64,000 nucleotides of DNA from Haloglomus litoreum. GTDB taxonomy: Archaea; Halobacteriota; Halobacteria; Halobacteriales; Haloarculaceae. Location: contig NZ_CP119988.1 in assembly GCF_029338515.1 (NCBI RefSeq), positions 186,001-250,000 on the forward strand. Reading direction: 5' to 3'. Position numbers and translations under genes: made by a program. Shown here piece after piece: positions 34,947-44,788 of this stretch (position 1 is its first letter; each line of letters opens with the position of its first letter). A model generated the notes under the pieces. The model made no database searches. It was not told the DNA's origin and saw only the letters and a program-made list of their open reading frames with translations.

Positions 34947-37193
34947 TCAGTCCTGTGCGTCGACGACGGCGACGCCCGCGAGGTTGACGATGTCCTTGAC
35001 CTCGTCGCCGCGCTGGAGGACGTGGACGGGTTTGTCCATCCCGGCGAGCATCGGGCCGACGGCCTCGGCGCCGCCGAGGCGCTGGAGGAGTTTCGACGCG
35101 ACGTTCCCGGCTTCGAGGTTCGGGAAGACGAGGACGTTCGCGGGTTCCTCGAGCTCGGCGAAGTCGTAGTCCCCGGTGAGCATCTCCTCGACGACGGCGG
35201 TATCGGCCTGCATCTCCCCGTCGACCGGGAAGTCCACATCCGGGTCCGCGCGGAGGCGGTCGGCCGCGGCCCGGGGCTTGCGGGTCCCCTCGTTGTCGAC
35301 GGAGCCGAAGTCCGAGTACGACAGCAGCGCGGCCCGTGGCTCGACGTTGAACCGCCGCGCGAGGTCGGCGGCGTGCCGGGTCACCTCCGCGAGCACGTCG
35401 GCGTCGGGGGCCTGGTTGACGCTGGTGTCGGCACAGAAGAGCACCCGGTTCCGGAACGTGAGCATCGTGACACCCGCCGCGTACTCCGTGCCGGGCGCGG
35501 TCCCGACGACCTGCAGCGGCGCCCGGAGCGCCGAGGGGTAGTGGTGGGTCTGGCCCGTCAGCATCGCGTCGGCGTCACCCATCGCCAGCATGGTGCTCCC
35601 GAGGTAGTTGCCGTTCCGCACGAGGTCGGCGGCCTCGCGGCGGGTGACGCCCTTGCGCTTGCGCCGGCGGTAGAGTTCGTCGGCGTACGGCGCCAGCTCG
35701 GCCTCGTGCGGGTCGACGATCTCCGGTGCGAAGTCCAGCCCCAGCCGGTCGGCCGTCCGGAGGATCTCCCGGGTGTCGCCGATGAGGACGGGCTCGGCGA
35801 TGCCCTGGTCGGCGAGCTGGTAGGCCGCGCGAACCATCCGGTCGCCGTCCTCGGCCAGGACGACCCGTTTCGGGTCGCTCTGGGCCTTGTTGAGGACGAC
35901 CCGCATCATCTCTCGGGACTTGCCCAGGCGTGCTTCGAGGCGCTCGACGTACGCCTCGCGGTCGAGGTCGCGCCGGGCGGCGCCGCTCTCGACGGCCGCC
36001 CGGGCGACGGCGGGGGCGACCTCGAACAGGACCCGGTGGTCGAGCGGCTTCGGGATGATGTACTCCGGGCCGAACTGGAGCGGCTCGTCGTCGTAGGCCT
36101 TCACGACCGCGTCGGGGACGTCCTGCCGGGCGAGGTCCGCGAGCGCCTCGGCCGCGGCGACCTTCATCGCCTCGTTGATCTCCGTGGCGCCCGCGTCCAG
36201 CGCGCCGCGGAAGATGAACGGGAAGCCCAGCACGTTGTTCACCTGGTTCGGGAAGTCAGAGCGTCCGGTCGCCATCACGACGGTGTCGTCGCGGGCGTGC
36301 TTGGCCGCCTGGTAGCCGATCTCCGGTTCGGGGTTGGCCATCGCGAACAGGATGGGGTTCTCGGCCATCGACCGGACCATCGACTCGTCGACGATGCCGC
36401 CGACCGAGAGCCCGACGAAGGCGTCCGCGCCGGCCATCGCGTCGGCGAGGTCACCCGGCGGCCGGTCCTGTGCGAACGCCTCGCTGTACGGGTCGAGGTC
36501 GCCCGCCTCGGCGCGCTCGGTCGTGAGAACCCCGTCGATGTCGCACATCGTGATGTTCTCGCGGGGGACCCCCAGCGAGACGTAGAAGCGGGCGGTCGCG
36601 AGCGCGGCTGCCCCCGCGCCCGCGAACGTCACCGAGAGGTCCGCGAGGTCCTTCCCGACGATGTCGGCGGCGTTGGCGAGCGCGGCGCCGCTGATGATGG
36701 CGGTCCCGTGCTGGTCGTCGTGGAAGACCGGGATGGAGAGGCGCTCGCGCAGGCGCTCCTCGATCTCGAAACACTCCGGCGCCGAGATGTCCTCCAGGTT
36801 GATGCCGCCGAACGTCGGCTCCAGCGCCGCGACGTGCTCGACGAACGCGTCCGGATCCGAGGCGTCGACCTCCAGGTCGAACACGTCGATGTCGGCGAAC
36901 CGCTTGAACAGCACTCCCTTCCCCTCCATGACGGGCTTCGAGGCCGTCGGGCCGATATCACCGAGCCCGAGGACCGCGGACCCGTCGGAGACGACGCCGA
37001 CGAGGTTCCCCTTCGTCGTGTAGCGGTAGGCGTCGCCCACGTCCTCGGCGATGGCCTCGCAGGGCGCAGCGACGCCGGGCGAGTACGCCAGCGAGAGGTC
37101 GCGCTGCGTGCTCGTCGGCTTCGTCGTCGAGATCTCGATCTTGCCGGGGGGGTCCCGCTCGTGGTACTCGAGCGCGTCCTCGTCCAGTCCCAT
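34947..37193 (-). CDS. maeB: NADP-dependent malic enzyme with phosphotransacetylase-like domain
   Basis: A 748-residue two-domain protein. Residues 1-~420 are the malic enzyme ([90 protein letters not shown]). Residues ~425-748 resemble phosphate acetyltransferase and have a regulatory role in MaeB enzymes. It decarboxylates malate to pyruvate with NADP, feeding anabolism. A TATA-like AATTAATAC at ~37216-37224 fits the ATG. It is divergent from the 2-hydroxyacid dehydrogenase. Confidence 0.96.
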   Translation of the reverse strand: MGLDEDALEYHERDPPGKIEISTTKPTSTQRDLSLAYSPGVAAPCEAIAEDVGDAYRYTTKGNLVGVVSDGSAVLGLGDIGPTASKPVMEGKGVLFKRFADIDVFDLEVDASDPDAFVEHVAALEPTFGGINLEDISAPECFEIEERLRERLSIPVFHDDQHGTAIISGAALANAADIVGKDLADLSVTFAGAGAAALATARFYVSLGVPRENITMCDIDGVLTTERAEAGDLDPYSEAFAQDRPPGDLADAMAGADAFVGLSVGGIVDESMVRSMAENPILFAMANPEPEIGYQAAKHARDDTVVMATGRSDFPNQVNNVLGFPFIFRGALDAGATEINEAMKVAAAEALADLARQDVPDAVVKAYDDEPLQFGPEYIIPKPLDHRVLFEVAPAVARAAVESGAARRDLDREAYVERLEARLGKSREMMRVVLNKAQSDPKRVVLAEDGDRMVRAAYQLADQGIAEPVLIGDTREILRTADRLGLDFAPEIVDPHEAELAPYADELYRRRKRKGVTRREAADLVRNGNYLGSTMLAMGDADAMLTGQTHHYPSALRAPLQVVGTAPGTEYAAGVTMLTFRNRVLFCADTSVNQAPDADVLAEVTRHAADLARRFNVEPRAALLSYSDFGSVDNEGTRKPRAAADRLRADPDVDFPVDGEMQADTAVVEEMLTGDYDFAELEEPANVLVFPNLEAGNVASKLLQRLGGAEAVGPMLAGMDKPVHVLQRGDEVKDIVNLAGVAVVDAQD

Positions 37194-37306
37194 GGCGGAC
37201 GTTCGCCCCTGGAAGTATTAATTCCTCGACAGGTATGTGGTGATTAATCGACGGGTTCGACCGCCGCGGGGGAACGGTTATTCGGGGCTCCGCCGGACAC
37301 CCGTCC

Positions 37307-38269
37307 ATGCCAGCGGAGCTCTCGGAGGTCGCCGTCCTCCACCACAAGCCGCACGGGCTATCGCCGACCACGTACGTCGACGCGCTCCACGAGCGGCTCC
37401 CGGACGTCGAGGTGACGCTCGCCTCGACCCCTGCCGAGCGCCGCGACGCGGTCGCGGACGCCCCGGTCGTGACGAGCAACGACCTCGACCCGGACCTGCT
37501 CGATGCGGCCGACGCCCTCGACCTGTTCGCCTGCACGTACGCGGGCGTGGACCACCTCCCACTGGAGACGCTCCGCGAGCGCGGGGTGGCCGTCACCAAC
37601 GCGTCCGGGGTCCACGGGCCGAACGTCGCCGAGCACGTCCTCGGCTGGCTGCTGACGATGGTCCGCCGACTCGACGAGGGGTGGCGGCGCCAGGGGCGCC
37701 GCGAGTGGTCGCACTTCCAGGCCGCCGGCGAGTTGCAGGGCGCGACGGTCACGGTGGTCGGCCTGGGCGCCATCGGCGAGGCGGTCGTCGAGCGGCTGGC
37801 GGGCTTCGGGGTCGAGACGGTCGGCGCGCGCTACACGCCCGCGAAGGGCGGGCCGACCGACGAGGTAGTCGGGTACGACGACCTGCCCGAGGTGCTTCCC
37901 CGCACCGACCACCTCGTGCTGGCCTGCCCGCTGACCGACGAGACACGGGAACTGGTCGACGCGACGGCGCTGGAACTCCTGCCGCCGGACGCCACGCTCG
38001 TCAACGTCGCGCGCGGCCCGGTGGTCGACACCGAGGCACTGGTCGAGACGCTCCGGCGGAACCGCCTCCACGCGGCCGCGCTCGACGTGACCGATCCCGA
38101 ACCGCTCCCCGAGGACCACCCCCTCTGGACGCTGGAGAACGTCCTCCTCACCCCGCACAACGCCGGGCACACGCCCCACTACTTCGAGCGGTGTGCCGAC
38201 ATCCTCGCCGAGAACGTCCGCCGGGTGAACGAGACGGGGTCGTTCGAGGACCTTCAGAACCAGGTGTGA
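37307..38269 (+). CDS. D-2-hydroxyacid dehydrogenase
   Basis: A 320-residue NAD(P)-dependent dehydrogenase. The nucleotide motif is TVVGLGAIGEAVVERL near residue 150. The catalytic triad is visible as Arg in NVARGPVVD, Glu in DPEPLPEDHPLW and His in TPHNAGHTP. This belongs to the D-isomer 2-hydroxyacid dehydrogenase family; the haloarchaeal members reduce various 2-keto acids, and the substrate is open. The substrate domain has the expected TYAGVDHLPLETLRERGVAVTN. A following small membrane gene is convergent. Confidence 0.93.
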   Translation: MPAELSEVAVLHHKPHGLSPTTYVDALHERLPDVEVTLASTPAERRDAVADAPVVTSNDLDPDLLDAADALDLFACTYAGVDHLPLETLRERGVAVTNASGVHGPNVAEHVLGWLLTMVRRLDEGWRRQGRREWSHFQAAGELQGATVTVVGLGAIGEAVVERLAGFGVETVGARYTPAKGGPTDEVVGYDDLPEVLPRTDHLVLACPLTDETRELVDATALELLPPDATLVNVARGPVVDTEALVETLRRNRLHAAALDVTDPEPLPEDHPLWTLENVLLTPHNAGHTPHYFERCADILAENVRRVNETGSFEDLQNQV

Positions 38270-38285
38270 GCGCCGTCGGCCGTCC

Positions 38286-38615
38286 TCACCGCTCGTGGTC
38301 CGCGAGCGTCCCGCGGTAGAGCGCCCCGGCGGCCGCGACGGCGGCGAGCGCGGCGGCGCCGTAGCGACCGGGGGCGTCGACCCGGGTGGCCAGCAGGCAG
38401 CAGGCGCCCGCGAGCGCCAGCAGCAGCGTCGCCCGGCGGTCGCCGTCGGCCCGCTCTGCGGTCACGGCGAGCGCGAGCCCCGCCGCGAGCAGCCCCAGCC
38501 CGACCGTCCCGCCGGTGAGCCCGAGGAGCCGCAGCTCCCCGGCGCCGCTCGCGAGGAGTCCGCCGGCCAGCAGACACCCGACCGCCGCGAGCCGGCCCCT
38601 CGTGGCGCGGTCCAT
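38286..38615 (-). CDS. Small hydrophobic membrane protein, unknown
   Basis: A 109-residue, Ala/Gly/Leu-rich protein with three to four predicted transmembrane helices (AAVGCLLAGGLLASGAG, LTGGTVGLGLLAAGLALAV, TLLLALAGACCLLAT, AALAAVAAAGALY). I recognise no family. The ATG at 38615 begins the hydrophobic part; the open frame further upstream is charged and looks like non-coding translation. Convergent with the 2-hydroxyacid dehydrogenase, only 16 bp apart. Confidence 0.6.
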   Translation of the reverse strand: MDRATRGRLAAVGCLLAGGLLASGAGELRLLGLTGGTVGLGLLAAGLALAVTAERADGDRRATLLLALAGACCLLATRVDAPGRYGAAALAAVAAAGALYRGTLADHER

Positions 38616-39003
38616 GCCCAGGCGCGGGTCGGGACGGGCAAAACGGTCGCGGTCACGGCTCCGCCGGTCCGGCCCCGGACCGGGGATGCGGGTGCCTACC
38701 GGATGCGATGGTGCGGTGAGAGACGCCGTGGCTCCTCGGGGACAGGGGAAATGGCACGCGGCGAACGCGTGGTTGGGACACGAGTCACAGCCGCGTGCCA
38801 TCCGGCGACTTCGGTCGAGCGGGCTTAATTTTTTTGTGATTATTCGGGTCACGAGAGTCGGGGTAGGGCGGCGTTTCGACGGCTACAGCTACGGTACCGG
38901 GAGCCAGTGTGGCGCCGTCTGTGACGGATGCTCCAAAGGATTTTGTCCGGGGCCGGGCAAGTTCAGCCGAGTGCCCGGCTCGGCCGGGCGACGGTTGGGA
39001 CAC
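38616..39003. promoter_or_regulatory. 388-bp gene-free region with T-rich stretch and dyad
   Basis: The stretch holds a T-rich run (CTTAATTTTTTTG, ~38823-38835), possibly a promoter or an oligo-T terminator-like element. A perfect dyad lies at 38966-38984 (GCCGAG, 7-nt spacer, CTCGGC), 20 bp before the start of the TrmB-family regulator. The dyad could be an autoregulatory operator. No gene is seen. Confidence 0.4.
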
Positions 39004-39807
39004 ATGAGTACGGACCACACACCAGGCGAGGCCGTCGACATCCTGCAGGAACTCGGGCTCAAGGAGTACGAGGCCCGGTGTTTCGTGGGGCTGTCGCGGC
39101 TCTCGACGGCGACGGCGAAGCGGCTCAGCGAGGTGACCGAGGTGCCCCGCACCCGCGTCTACGACGCGGTCCGCGTGCTGGAGGCACAGGGACTGGTCGA
39201 GGTCCAGCACTCCAGCCCGCAACGGTTCCGGGCGGTGTCGCTGGACGAGGCGACCGAGACGCTCCGCGGACGGTACGCGACGCGTATCGAGGAGCTCCGG
39301 GAGTCGCTCGCGGCACTCGACCGTATCGACGCCGATGACGAAGCCCCCGAGCAGGAGGTGTGGGGGCTCTCCGGCCGGGACGTCATCGCTGCCCGGACCC
39401 GCGAACTCATCGGAGCGGCCGAATCGGAGGTGGTGCTGGTGGTGGCTGACCGCTCGGTCCTCACCGACGCCCTGGTCGACCGTCTCAACGGCCTCGACGA
39501 CGGGATCGACCTCATCATCGGTGCCGGCTCGCCGGCGATCGACGACGCCCTGCGCGAGCGCGTCCCCCGGGCGACCATCTTCATGTCCGGACTCGAGTGG
39601 ATCCGGGGGATGGACGACGAGGAGGTCACCATCGGTCGGCTGCTGCTGGTCGACCGGTCGGCGCTCCTGGTCAGCTCGATGGCCACCGACAGCCACGGCG
39701 AGCAGGCGGTCTTCGGACGGGGCTTCGGGAACGGCCTCGTGATCGTCGCTCGCCGGTTGATGGCACAGGGACTCCCCGCCGACCGGGACTCAGGGAGCGG
39801 CGGCTGA
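39004..39807 (+). CDS. Short TrmB-family transcriptional regulator
   Basis: A 267-residue regulator with a TrmB-type winged HTH at residues ~10-75 (LGLKEYEARCFVGLSRLSTA, PRTRVYDAVRVLEAQGLVEV). A middle domain (~115-250) resembles the PLD-like TrmB region (SEVVLVVADRSVLTDALVDRL, EEVTIGRLLLVDRSALLVSS). It lacks the long C-terminal effector domain of the protein at 20841-21905, so sugar sensing by that domain is unlikely. It lies directly upstream of, and colinear with, an SDR and an acyl-CoA dehydrogenase, which are possible targets. Confidence 0.85.
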   Translation: MSTDHTPGEAVDILQELGLKEYEARCFVGLSRLSTATAKRLSEVTEVPRTRVYDAVRVLEAQGLVEVQHSSPQRFRAVSLDEATETLRGRYATRIEELRESLAALDRIDADDEAPEQEVWGLSGRDVIAARTRELIGAAESEVVLVVADRSVLTDALVDRLNGLDDGIDLIIGAGSPAIDDALRERVPRATIFMSGLEWIRGMDDEEVTIGRLLLVDRSALLVSSMATDSHGEQAVFGRGFGNGLVIVARRLMAQGLPADRDSGSGG

Positions 39808-39872
39808 GGCGGCACCGGTGACCGACGCGGGGACCCACAAACTGTTTCTCGCCCCCGCCCGCGCACGAGGGT

Positions 39873-40631
39873 ATGCGACTCCAAGGCAAGACCGCGTACA
39901 TCACCGGCGCCGGGTCGGGACTGGGACGGGCCGCAGCCGAACGGTTCGCGGCCGAGGGCGCGACCGTCGTCGCCTCGGACATCGATTACGAGGCGGCGAC
40001 CGAGACCGTCGACCGCATCGAGAACGAGGGGGGCGAGGCCGCCGCGCACGAACTGGACGTCCGGGACGCCGCGGCGTTCCGGGACGCCATCGACGCGACC
40101 GTCGAGGAGTACGGCCTCGACATCGTGCTGAACAACGCGGGCATCGACCACGACCTCGTCGACACGGAGGCCCTCGACCTGGAGACGCGCGACCGGGTCA
40201 TCGACATCAACGTCAAGGGCGTCTGGAACGGCTGTGCGGCGGCCATCCCGCATTTCAAGGAGCAGGGTTCGGGCGCCATCGTCAACACGGGGTCGCTGGC
40301 GGGCGTCATCGGCTCGCCGAAGATGTCGGCGTACTCGCTGTCGAAGGGGGCCGTCGTCAACTACACCCGCGCCATCGCGGCGGAGCTCGGGCCGCACGGC
40401 GTCCGGGCCAACGCCGTCTGCCCCGGGGTGACGGAGACGCCGATGCCGAAGGGGGACCGCTCGGACGAGGAGTGGGAGCAGATGGCCTCGCGGATGGCCG
40501 AGCAGTACCCGCTCCGGCGGCTGGGCCGGCCCGAGGACATCGCGAACGCGATGCTGTACCTCGCGAGCGACGAGGCCGCCTGGGTCACGGGCCAGGCGCT
40601 CGTCGTCGACGGCGGCTTCTCGTGTGCCTGA
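39873..40631 (+). CDS. SDR family oxidoreductase
   Basis: A 252-residue classical short-chain dehydrogenase. It shows TGAGSGLGRAAAERF (cofactor motif), NNAGI, the catalytic Ser in NTGSLAGVIG and the YSLSK active-site pair, followed by VCPGVTETPM. The C-terminus VTGQALVVDGGFSCA is the standard family end. Asp in ASDIDYE at the end of beta-2 favours NAD over NADP. Function is most likely 3-hydroxyacyl or polyol oxidation; the acyl-CoA dehydrogenase downstream makes a fatty-acid link plausible. Confidence 0.92.
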   Translation: MRLQGKTAYITGAGSGLGRAAAERFAAEGATVVASDIDYEAATETVDRIENEGGEAAAHELDVRDAAAFRDAIDATVEEYGLDIVLNNAGIDHDLVDTEALDLETRDRVIDINVKGVWNGCAAAIPHFKEQGSGAIVNTGSLAGVIGSPKMSAYSLSKGAVVNYTRAIAAELGPHGVRANAVCPGVTETPMPKGDRSDEEWEQMASRMAEQYPLRRLGRPEDIANAMLYLASDEAAWVTGQALVVDGGFSCA

Positions 40632-40743
40632 GCCGGAACCGTCCAGGGCCGCCGCGCACGCTGTCCGCCCGGTTCCTACCAGATTACGAGATACTGGGCA
40701 TCGTCGCTAACAATTTTAAGTACTGCCCGCGGAGAGGGGAGGC

Positions 40744-41991
40744 ATGGAGTACCACGACTCCGAGAAGGCGACGGAGGTGGCCGGCCGCGTCGAGGCGTTC
40801 ATGGACGAGGTCGTCATCCCCCGGGAACGCGAGGCGCTGCGGACCGGCGAGCGCATCTCACAGGACGAACTCGAGGACCTCTGGGAGCAGGCCAAGGCCC
40901 GCGACCTGTTCGCACCCCAGGTCCCTGAAGAGTACGGCGGCCAGGGGCTGGATTTCAGCGATATGCTCCCGGCGTTCGAGCAGGCCGGCCGGTCGCTCAT
41001 CGGCGCCAAGGCCATCCGGGCGAACGCCCCGCAGGAGGGGAACATGCACACCCTCGAGATGGTCGGGACCGAGGAGCAGAAGGAGGAGTGGCTCCGGCCG
41101 CTCGTCTCCGGCGAGCTGCAGTCGGCGTTCTCGATGACCGAGCCGATGCAGGGTGCCGGCTCGGACCCGAAGATGCTCCAGACCACCGCCTACAAGGACG
41201 GTGACGAGTGGGTCATCAACGGCCACAAGTGGTGGTCCTCGGACGGCTACAACGCCGACTTCCTGCTCGTGATGGCCCGGACCGACATGGACGCTCACCC
41301 GTACGCCGGGAGCTCCATCATCCTCGTCCCGACGGATACGGACGGCGTCGAGATCGTCCGGAACGCCGGGCACCTCGGCGGCCACGGCATCCTCGAGGAG
41401 CCGGGCGGCCACGCCGAGATCAAGTACCGTGACGTCCGCGTCCCCGTCGAGAACACCGTCGGCGAGGAGAACGCCGGCTTCCGCATCGCACAGATGCGCC
41501 TCGGCGGCGGCCGCCTCACGCACTGTATGCGCTTCTCCGGCATGGCCGAGCGGTCGCTGGAGATCGCGAAGGCGTACACCTCCGAGCGCGAGGCGTTCGG
41601 CTCCGGCCTCGACGAGAAGCAGGCGCTCCGCCAGCGCATCGCCGAGGCCGAGACGCGACTCCACATGGCCCGCACCGGCGTCCGGCACGCCGCCCGCGAA
41701 CTCGACCAGTCCGACGCGCGCATCGAGGTCGCCATGTCGAAGGTGTTCACCGCCCGCGTCGTCAACGAGATCATCGACCTCGCGGTGCAGTGCTGTGGCG
41801 GCAACGGCATCGCGAAGGACCTGCCGCTGGCACACTTCTACGAGGGGGTGCGGGCGTTCCGCATCTTCGACGGCGCCGACGAGGTCCACCTGCGGTCCAT
41901 CGCGCGCGACGCCTTCGAGGACGTGAACGAGGACGAGATCCAGGACGTGCTCCGGTTCGACCCCGAACTGACGCCCGAGAACGTGCTGTAA
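40744..41991 (+). CDS. Acyl-CoA dehydrogenase
   Basis: A 415-residue FAD acyl-CoA dehydrogenase. Visible blocks are APQVPEEYGGQGLDFSDML, AFSMTEPMQGAGSDPKMLQT, VINGHKWWSSDGYNADF, ERSLEIAKAYTSEREAFGSGL and CCGGNGIAKDLPLAHFYEGVRAFRIFDGADEVH. The last block and the overall length resemble the ACAD10/11 branch, which in some archaea acts on long or hydroxylated acyl-CoA. A TATA-like ATTTTAAGTA at ~40713-40722 sits ~25-30 bp before the ATG. This gives it a promoter of its own, although it follows the SDR gene closely. Confidence 0.93.
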   Translation: MEYHDSEKATEVAGRVEAFMDEVVIPREREALRTGERISQDELEDLWEQAKARDLFAPQVPEEYGGQGLDFSDMLPAFEQAGRSLIGAKAIRANAPQEGNMHTLEMVGTEEQKEEWLRPLVSGELQSAFSMTEPMQGAGSDPKMLQTTAYKDGDEWVINGHKWWSSDGYNADFLLVMARTDMDAHPYAGSSIILVPTDTDGVEIVRNAGHLGGHGILEEPGGHAEIKYRDVRVPVENTVGEENAGFRIAQMRLGGGRLTHCMRFSGMAERSLEIAKAYTSEREAFGSGLDEKQALRQRIAEAETRLHMARTGVRHAARELDQSDARIEVAMSKVFTARVVNEIIDLAVQCCGGNGIAKDLPLAHFYEGVRAFRIFDGADEVHLRSIARDAFEDVNEDEIQDVLRFDPELTPENVL

Positions 41992-42083
41992 GCGGTAACC
42001 GGACGACTGCGGACATTTCTTGAGAATATTTAGAACAAGCTCTGAACGTCTAGTATAGTGAGATTATACTGCCGTTCGCGTCG

Positions 42084-42518
42084 TCAGGAATCCTCGCCGA
42101 ACCGCTGTTCCGTCTGCCGGAGTCGCTCGGAGAGCAACTCCTCGACGGTGGCCGAGAGGTTGTAGAGCGTCGAGACGGCGCCCCCGGAGAGGAAGAACGT
42201 CGCCAGCCGCGGGAGCGGGGCCGTGACGAGGACGTGGGTGGCCGCGATGGGGACCAGGGCCGCGAGGTAGTGGATGGCCGAGAGGAGGACGTACTCCGGT
42301 GCGGTGTCGGTCTCGATGACCTGCGTGGCGCTGCCGAAGGTCAGCGCCGCGAGGACGGCGAAGCCGCTCACCGCCCCCAGCGCGTACGCGAACACGCCCG
42401 GAGTGCCCGGGAGCCCGAACGCCCTGATGAGGAGCACGCCCGAGCCCCAGAACGCGATGGTGAACCCGTAGGCGAAGGCCTCGTCGAGGAGCAACTGGCG
42501 GACGAACTGGCGCGTCAC
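42084..42518 (-). CDS. Membrane protein with four helices, unknown family
   Basis: A 144-residue protein with four hydrophobic segments and an acidic C-terminal helix (SATVEELLSERLRQTEQRF). I start it at a GTG (42516-42518), just before the conserved-looking VTRQFVRQLLLDEAF. An ATG at 42620 would add 34 Ser/Arg-rich residues and would overlap the bioN end by 41 bp. A TTACAAG-like box near 42545-42551 also favours the GTG. If the ATG is correct, the gene is 178 codons. Function unknown; it does not belong obviously to the biotin transporter. Confidence 0.6.
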   Translation of the reverse strand: MTRQFVRQLLLDEAFAYGFTIAFWGSGVLLIRAFGLPGTPGVFAYALGAVSGFAVLAALTFGSATQVIETDTAPEYVLLSAIHYLAALVPIAATHVLVTAPLPRLATFFLSGGAVSTLYNLSATVEELLSERLRQTEQRFGEDS

Positions 42519-42579
42519 GGGTCGGGCAGCCGTACGATTCGGGGGCTTGTAACTCCGGCCGTTGTCCGGCGGGTCCGAC

Positions 42580-43293
42580 TCAGACGAGCGGCCAGAGCGC
42601 CCACCCGACGAGCGCGACACAGCTCGTCAGTGCGAGCCCGTCCGCGCGCCCGAACGCGAGCCGCGGGAGCGTCGGGTTCCAGGCGAAACAGCGGGCGCCG
42701 AGTGCGAGCGCCAGGTTGTCCGAGCGGTCGAACGCACGCCGCAGGCTCGTCGTCGCGACGATGCGCATCCGCTCGGTCACCGGTCGGGCCTCGCCCAGGC
42801 GGGCGCGCATGGCCTCCCGGGCGCGGGTGGCGTCACGGACGAGCACGGGCAGGAACCGGAAGACGAGGCCGATGCCGACGCCGAGGAACTGGCCCGGGCG
42901 CCCGGGGACGAGCCACTGGACGGCGGCCCGTGACTCCCGGCTCGACGTGGTGTGGACGTACGCCGCGCTGACGAGCAGCACCAGCACGACCCGGTAGCTC
43001 GCCAGCGCCGGGAACCGGGCCTCCGCGAGCGAGAACCACGGCGGTCCCAGCACGAGCCCCTGCAGGAGCGGCGCCGCGACGAGGAACGGGAACACGAAAC
43101 GGAGGTCGGCCGCGACCGAGCGCAGCCGGAGCCGGGCGGCCAGCAGGACCCCCATCGTGACGCCGCTCAGGACGAACAGTCCCCGCGGGGTCGTGTGTGT
43201 GAACGCGGCCGCGGTGAACGCGACCTGGAAGGCGAGTTTCGTCCGCGGGTCCAGCCCGTGGACGAGTGTCGTCCCCGGCTCGTACCTCAGCAC
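42580..43293 (-). CDS. bioN: Energy-coupling factor transporter transmembrane subunit (biotin)
   Basis: A 237-residue EcfT/CbiQ-family protein with about five to six transmembrane helices. Its two cytoplasmic coupling helices carry the ARxxR-type motifs (DATRAREAMRARLG and ALALGARCF). It couples ATPase movement to the substrate subunit. It is the third gene of a bioY-bioM-bioN cluster on the minus strand, 54 bp after bioM. The biotin assignment rests on the linked bioY, not on its own sequence. Confidence 0.88.
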   Translation of the reverse strand: MLRYEPGTTLVHGLDPRTKLAFQVAFTAAAFTHTTPRGLFVLSGVTMGVLLAARLRLRSVAADLRFVFPFLVAAPLLQGLVLGPPWFSLAEARFPALASYRVVLVLLVSAAYVHTTSSRESRAAVQWLVPGRPGQFLGVGIGLVFRFLPVLVRDATRAREAMRARLGEARPVTERMRIVATTSLRRAFDRSDNLALALGARCFAWNPTLPRLAFGRADGLALTSCVALVGWALWPLV

Positions 43294-43347
43294 GGGCCGG
43301 TCACCTCCGGGGTGGCACTCAGCACGGCCGCCCCCGCGGTCCGAGAC

Positions 43348-44046
43348 TCAGCACGGTCGGACGTCGAACTCGGCCAGTCGGTCGTTGACGGCCGCCGGGG
43401 GGCCCTCCAGCGCCACCTCGCCGTCGCGCATCACGACGATGCGGTCCGCAAGGTCGGCCACGTCCCGCAGGTCGTGCGTGACGACGACGACGCCGGTCCC
43501 CGCCGCGTGGAGCGCGGCCAGCCGCTCGACGACGGCGGTCCGCGCGGGGTGGTCCAGCCCGGAGAGCGGTTCGTCCAGCACCAGATGCGAGGGCTCCATC
43601 GCGAGCGCGCCCGCGATGGCGACGCGGGCCTGTTCGCCCCCCGAGAGCTGGTCGATGCGCTCGTCACCGCGGCCCGCCAGCCGGACCGCCGCGAGCGCGT
43701 CCTCGACGCGGCGGTCGATCTCCTCGTGTGACAGGCCGAGGTTCTCCGGCCCGAACGCCACGTCGTCGCGGACGGTGGCCGCGACGAACCCGTCGCGCGG
43801 GTCCTGGAACACCATCGCCACCGCGCTCCGGGCGGCGACGAGGTCGTCGGCGACCGGCTGCCCGTCGACCAGCACCTCGCCGGCGTCGGGTTCGAGGAGG
43901 CCGTTGAAGTGCCGGACGAGGGTGGTCTTCCCGGCGCCGTTCGGGCCGACGAGCAGGAGGAACTCGCCGTCCGGGACGGTGAGGTCGACGCCGTCGAGGA
44001 CGGGCTCGTCGTCGTAGGAATGCGTGAGGGCGCGGGTCTCGATCAT
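43348..44046 (-). CDS. bioM: Energy-coupling factor transporter ATPase (biotin)
   Basis: A 232-residue ABC ATPase of the ECF type. Walker A is LLVGPNGAGKTTL; the Q-loop AMVFQDPRDGFVA, the signature QLSGGEQARVAIAGAL, Walker B HLVLDEPLSGLD and the switch histidine in VVVVTHDLRD are all present. It lies between bioY (34 bp upstream) and bioN. One ATPase gene suggests a BioMNY complex with two copies of BioM. Confidence 0.92.
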   Translation of the reverse strand: MIETRALTHSYDDEPVLDGVDLTVPDGEFLLLVGPNGAGKTTLVRHFNGLLEPDAGEVLVDGQPVADDLVAARSAVAMVFQDPRDGFVAATVRDDVAFGPENLGLSHEEIDRRVEDALAAVRLAGRGDERIDQLSGGEQARVAIAGALAMEPSHLVLDEPLSGLDHPARTAVVERLAALHAAGTGVVVVTHDLRDVADLADRIVVMRDGEVALEGPPAAVNDRLAEFDVRPC

Positions 44047-44080
44047 GTCATGTCACGTCATCGGCGGCCGTCGTGGGCGG

Positions 44081-44671
44081 TCACTCGGCGGAGAACTCCT
44101 CGCTGTTGACGATGCCGACCGCGGCGGCCATCTTGAGCGCCTCGGCCGGGATGAACGCCGCGGCGCCCGCGAGGAACGCCTCCCAGGGCCCCATCCCGAG
44201 CACCAGCATCAGGCCGACGATGCCGCCGACGTAGATGATGGCGACACCGACGGTCATGGCGCCGACGAGGCGCCAGATCGGGACCTCGCTGGGGTCGCGC
44301 AGGCCGTCGAGGCCGTGGACGAGCGCGCCGATGGCGGCCGCCGCGACCGGGAAGGCGAACAGGTAGCCGCCGCTCGACCCGACGAACTGGCCGAGGCCCG
44401 CGGCCCCGCCCTGGAAGACCGGGGCGCCGGCCGCGCCGGCGACGAGGTAGAGCGTGATGGATGCCCCACCCCAGACGGGGCCGAGGAAGACGCCCGCGAG
44501 GAAGATCCCCAGGCCCTGGAGCGTGATGTCGACCGGGGAGACGGGGTTCGGGAAGGAGACGTACGCGAACGCCCCCGTGAGCGCGGCGACCATCGCCGCC
44601 CGGGCGACGTTCTTGCCGACCTCCTGGCCGACGAGTTCGACGTTGCGGGTCTCGGCGCTCACGGCGACCAC
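44081..44671 (-). CDS. bioY: Biotin transporter substrate-binding subunit BioY
   Basis: A 196-residue S-component with six hydrophobic segments and BioY hallmarks: ARAAMVAALTGAFAYVSFPNPVSPVDITLQGLGIFLAG, then GGYLFAFPVAAAAIGAL and a C-terminal FIPAEALKMAAAVGI. It binds biotin in the membrane and is the first gene of the bioYMN operon. The start is a GTG at 44671; a second GTG at 44662 is possible. A perfect inverted repeat lies just upstream. Confidence 0.92.
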   Translation of the reverse strand: MVAVSAETRNVELVGQEVGKNVARAAMVAALTGAFAYVSFPNPVSPVDITLQGLGIFLAGVFLGPVWGGASITLYLVAGAAGAPVFQGGAAGLGQFVGSSGGYLFAFPVAAAAIGALVHGLDGLRDPSEVPIWRLVGAMTVGVAIIYVGGIVGLMLVLGMGPWEAFLAGAAAFIPAEALKMAAAVGIVNSEEFSAE

Positions 44672-44699
44672 CGCCGGTCGTGTTCGTGTGCCATGGTTG

Positions 44700-44720
44700 C
44701 CCGTGCTGGTCGGGCACGGG
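44700..44720. promoter_or_regulatory. Perfect inverted repeat before bioYMN
   Basis: CCCGTGC and GCACGGG are separated by 7 bp, 29 bp before the bioY GTG. The two arms lie two thirds of a helical repeat apart edge to edge (14 bp centre to centre), suitable for a dimeric repressor or a hairpin in the leader. It covers the expected core promoter, which fits biotin-dependent repression (inference). Confidence 0.45.
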
Positions 44721-44788
44721 GATTGAAGATGTCGGTATTCGGTGCCGTCACGCCGCGCCGGCCGCGGGGAACGGTACGGATGTCCGGG

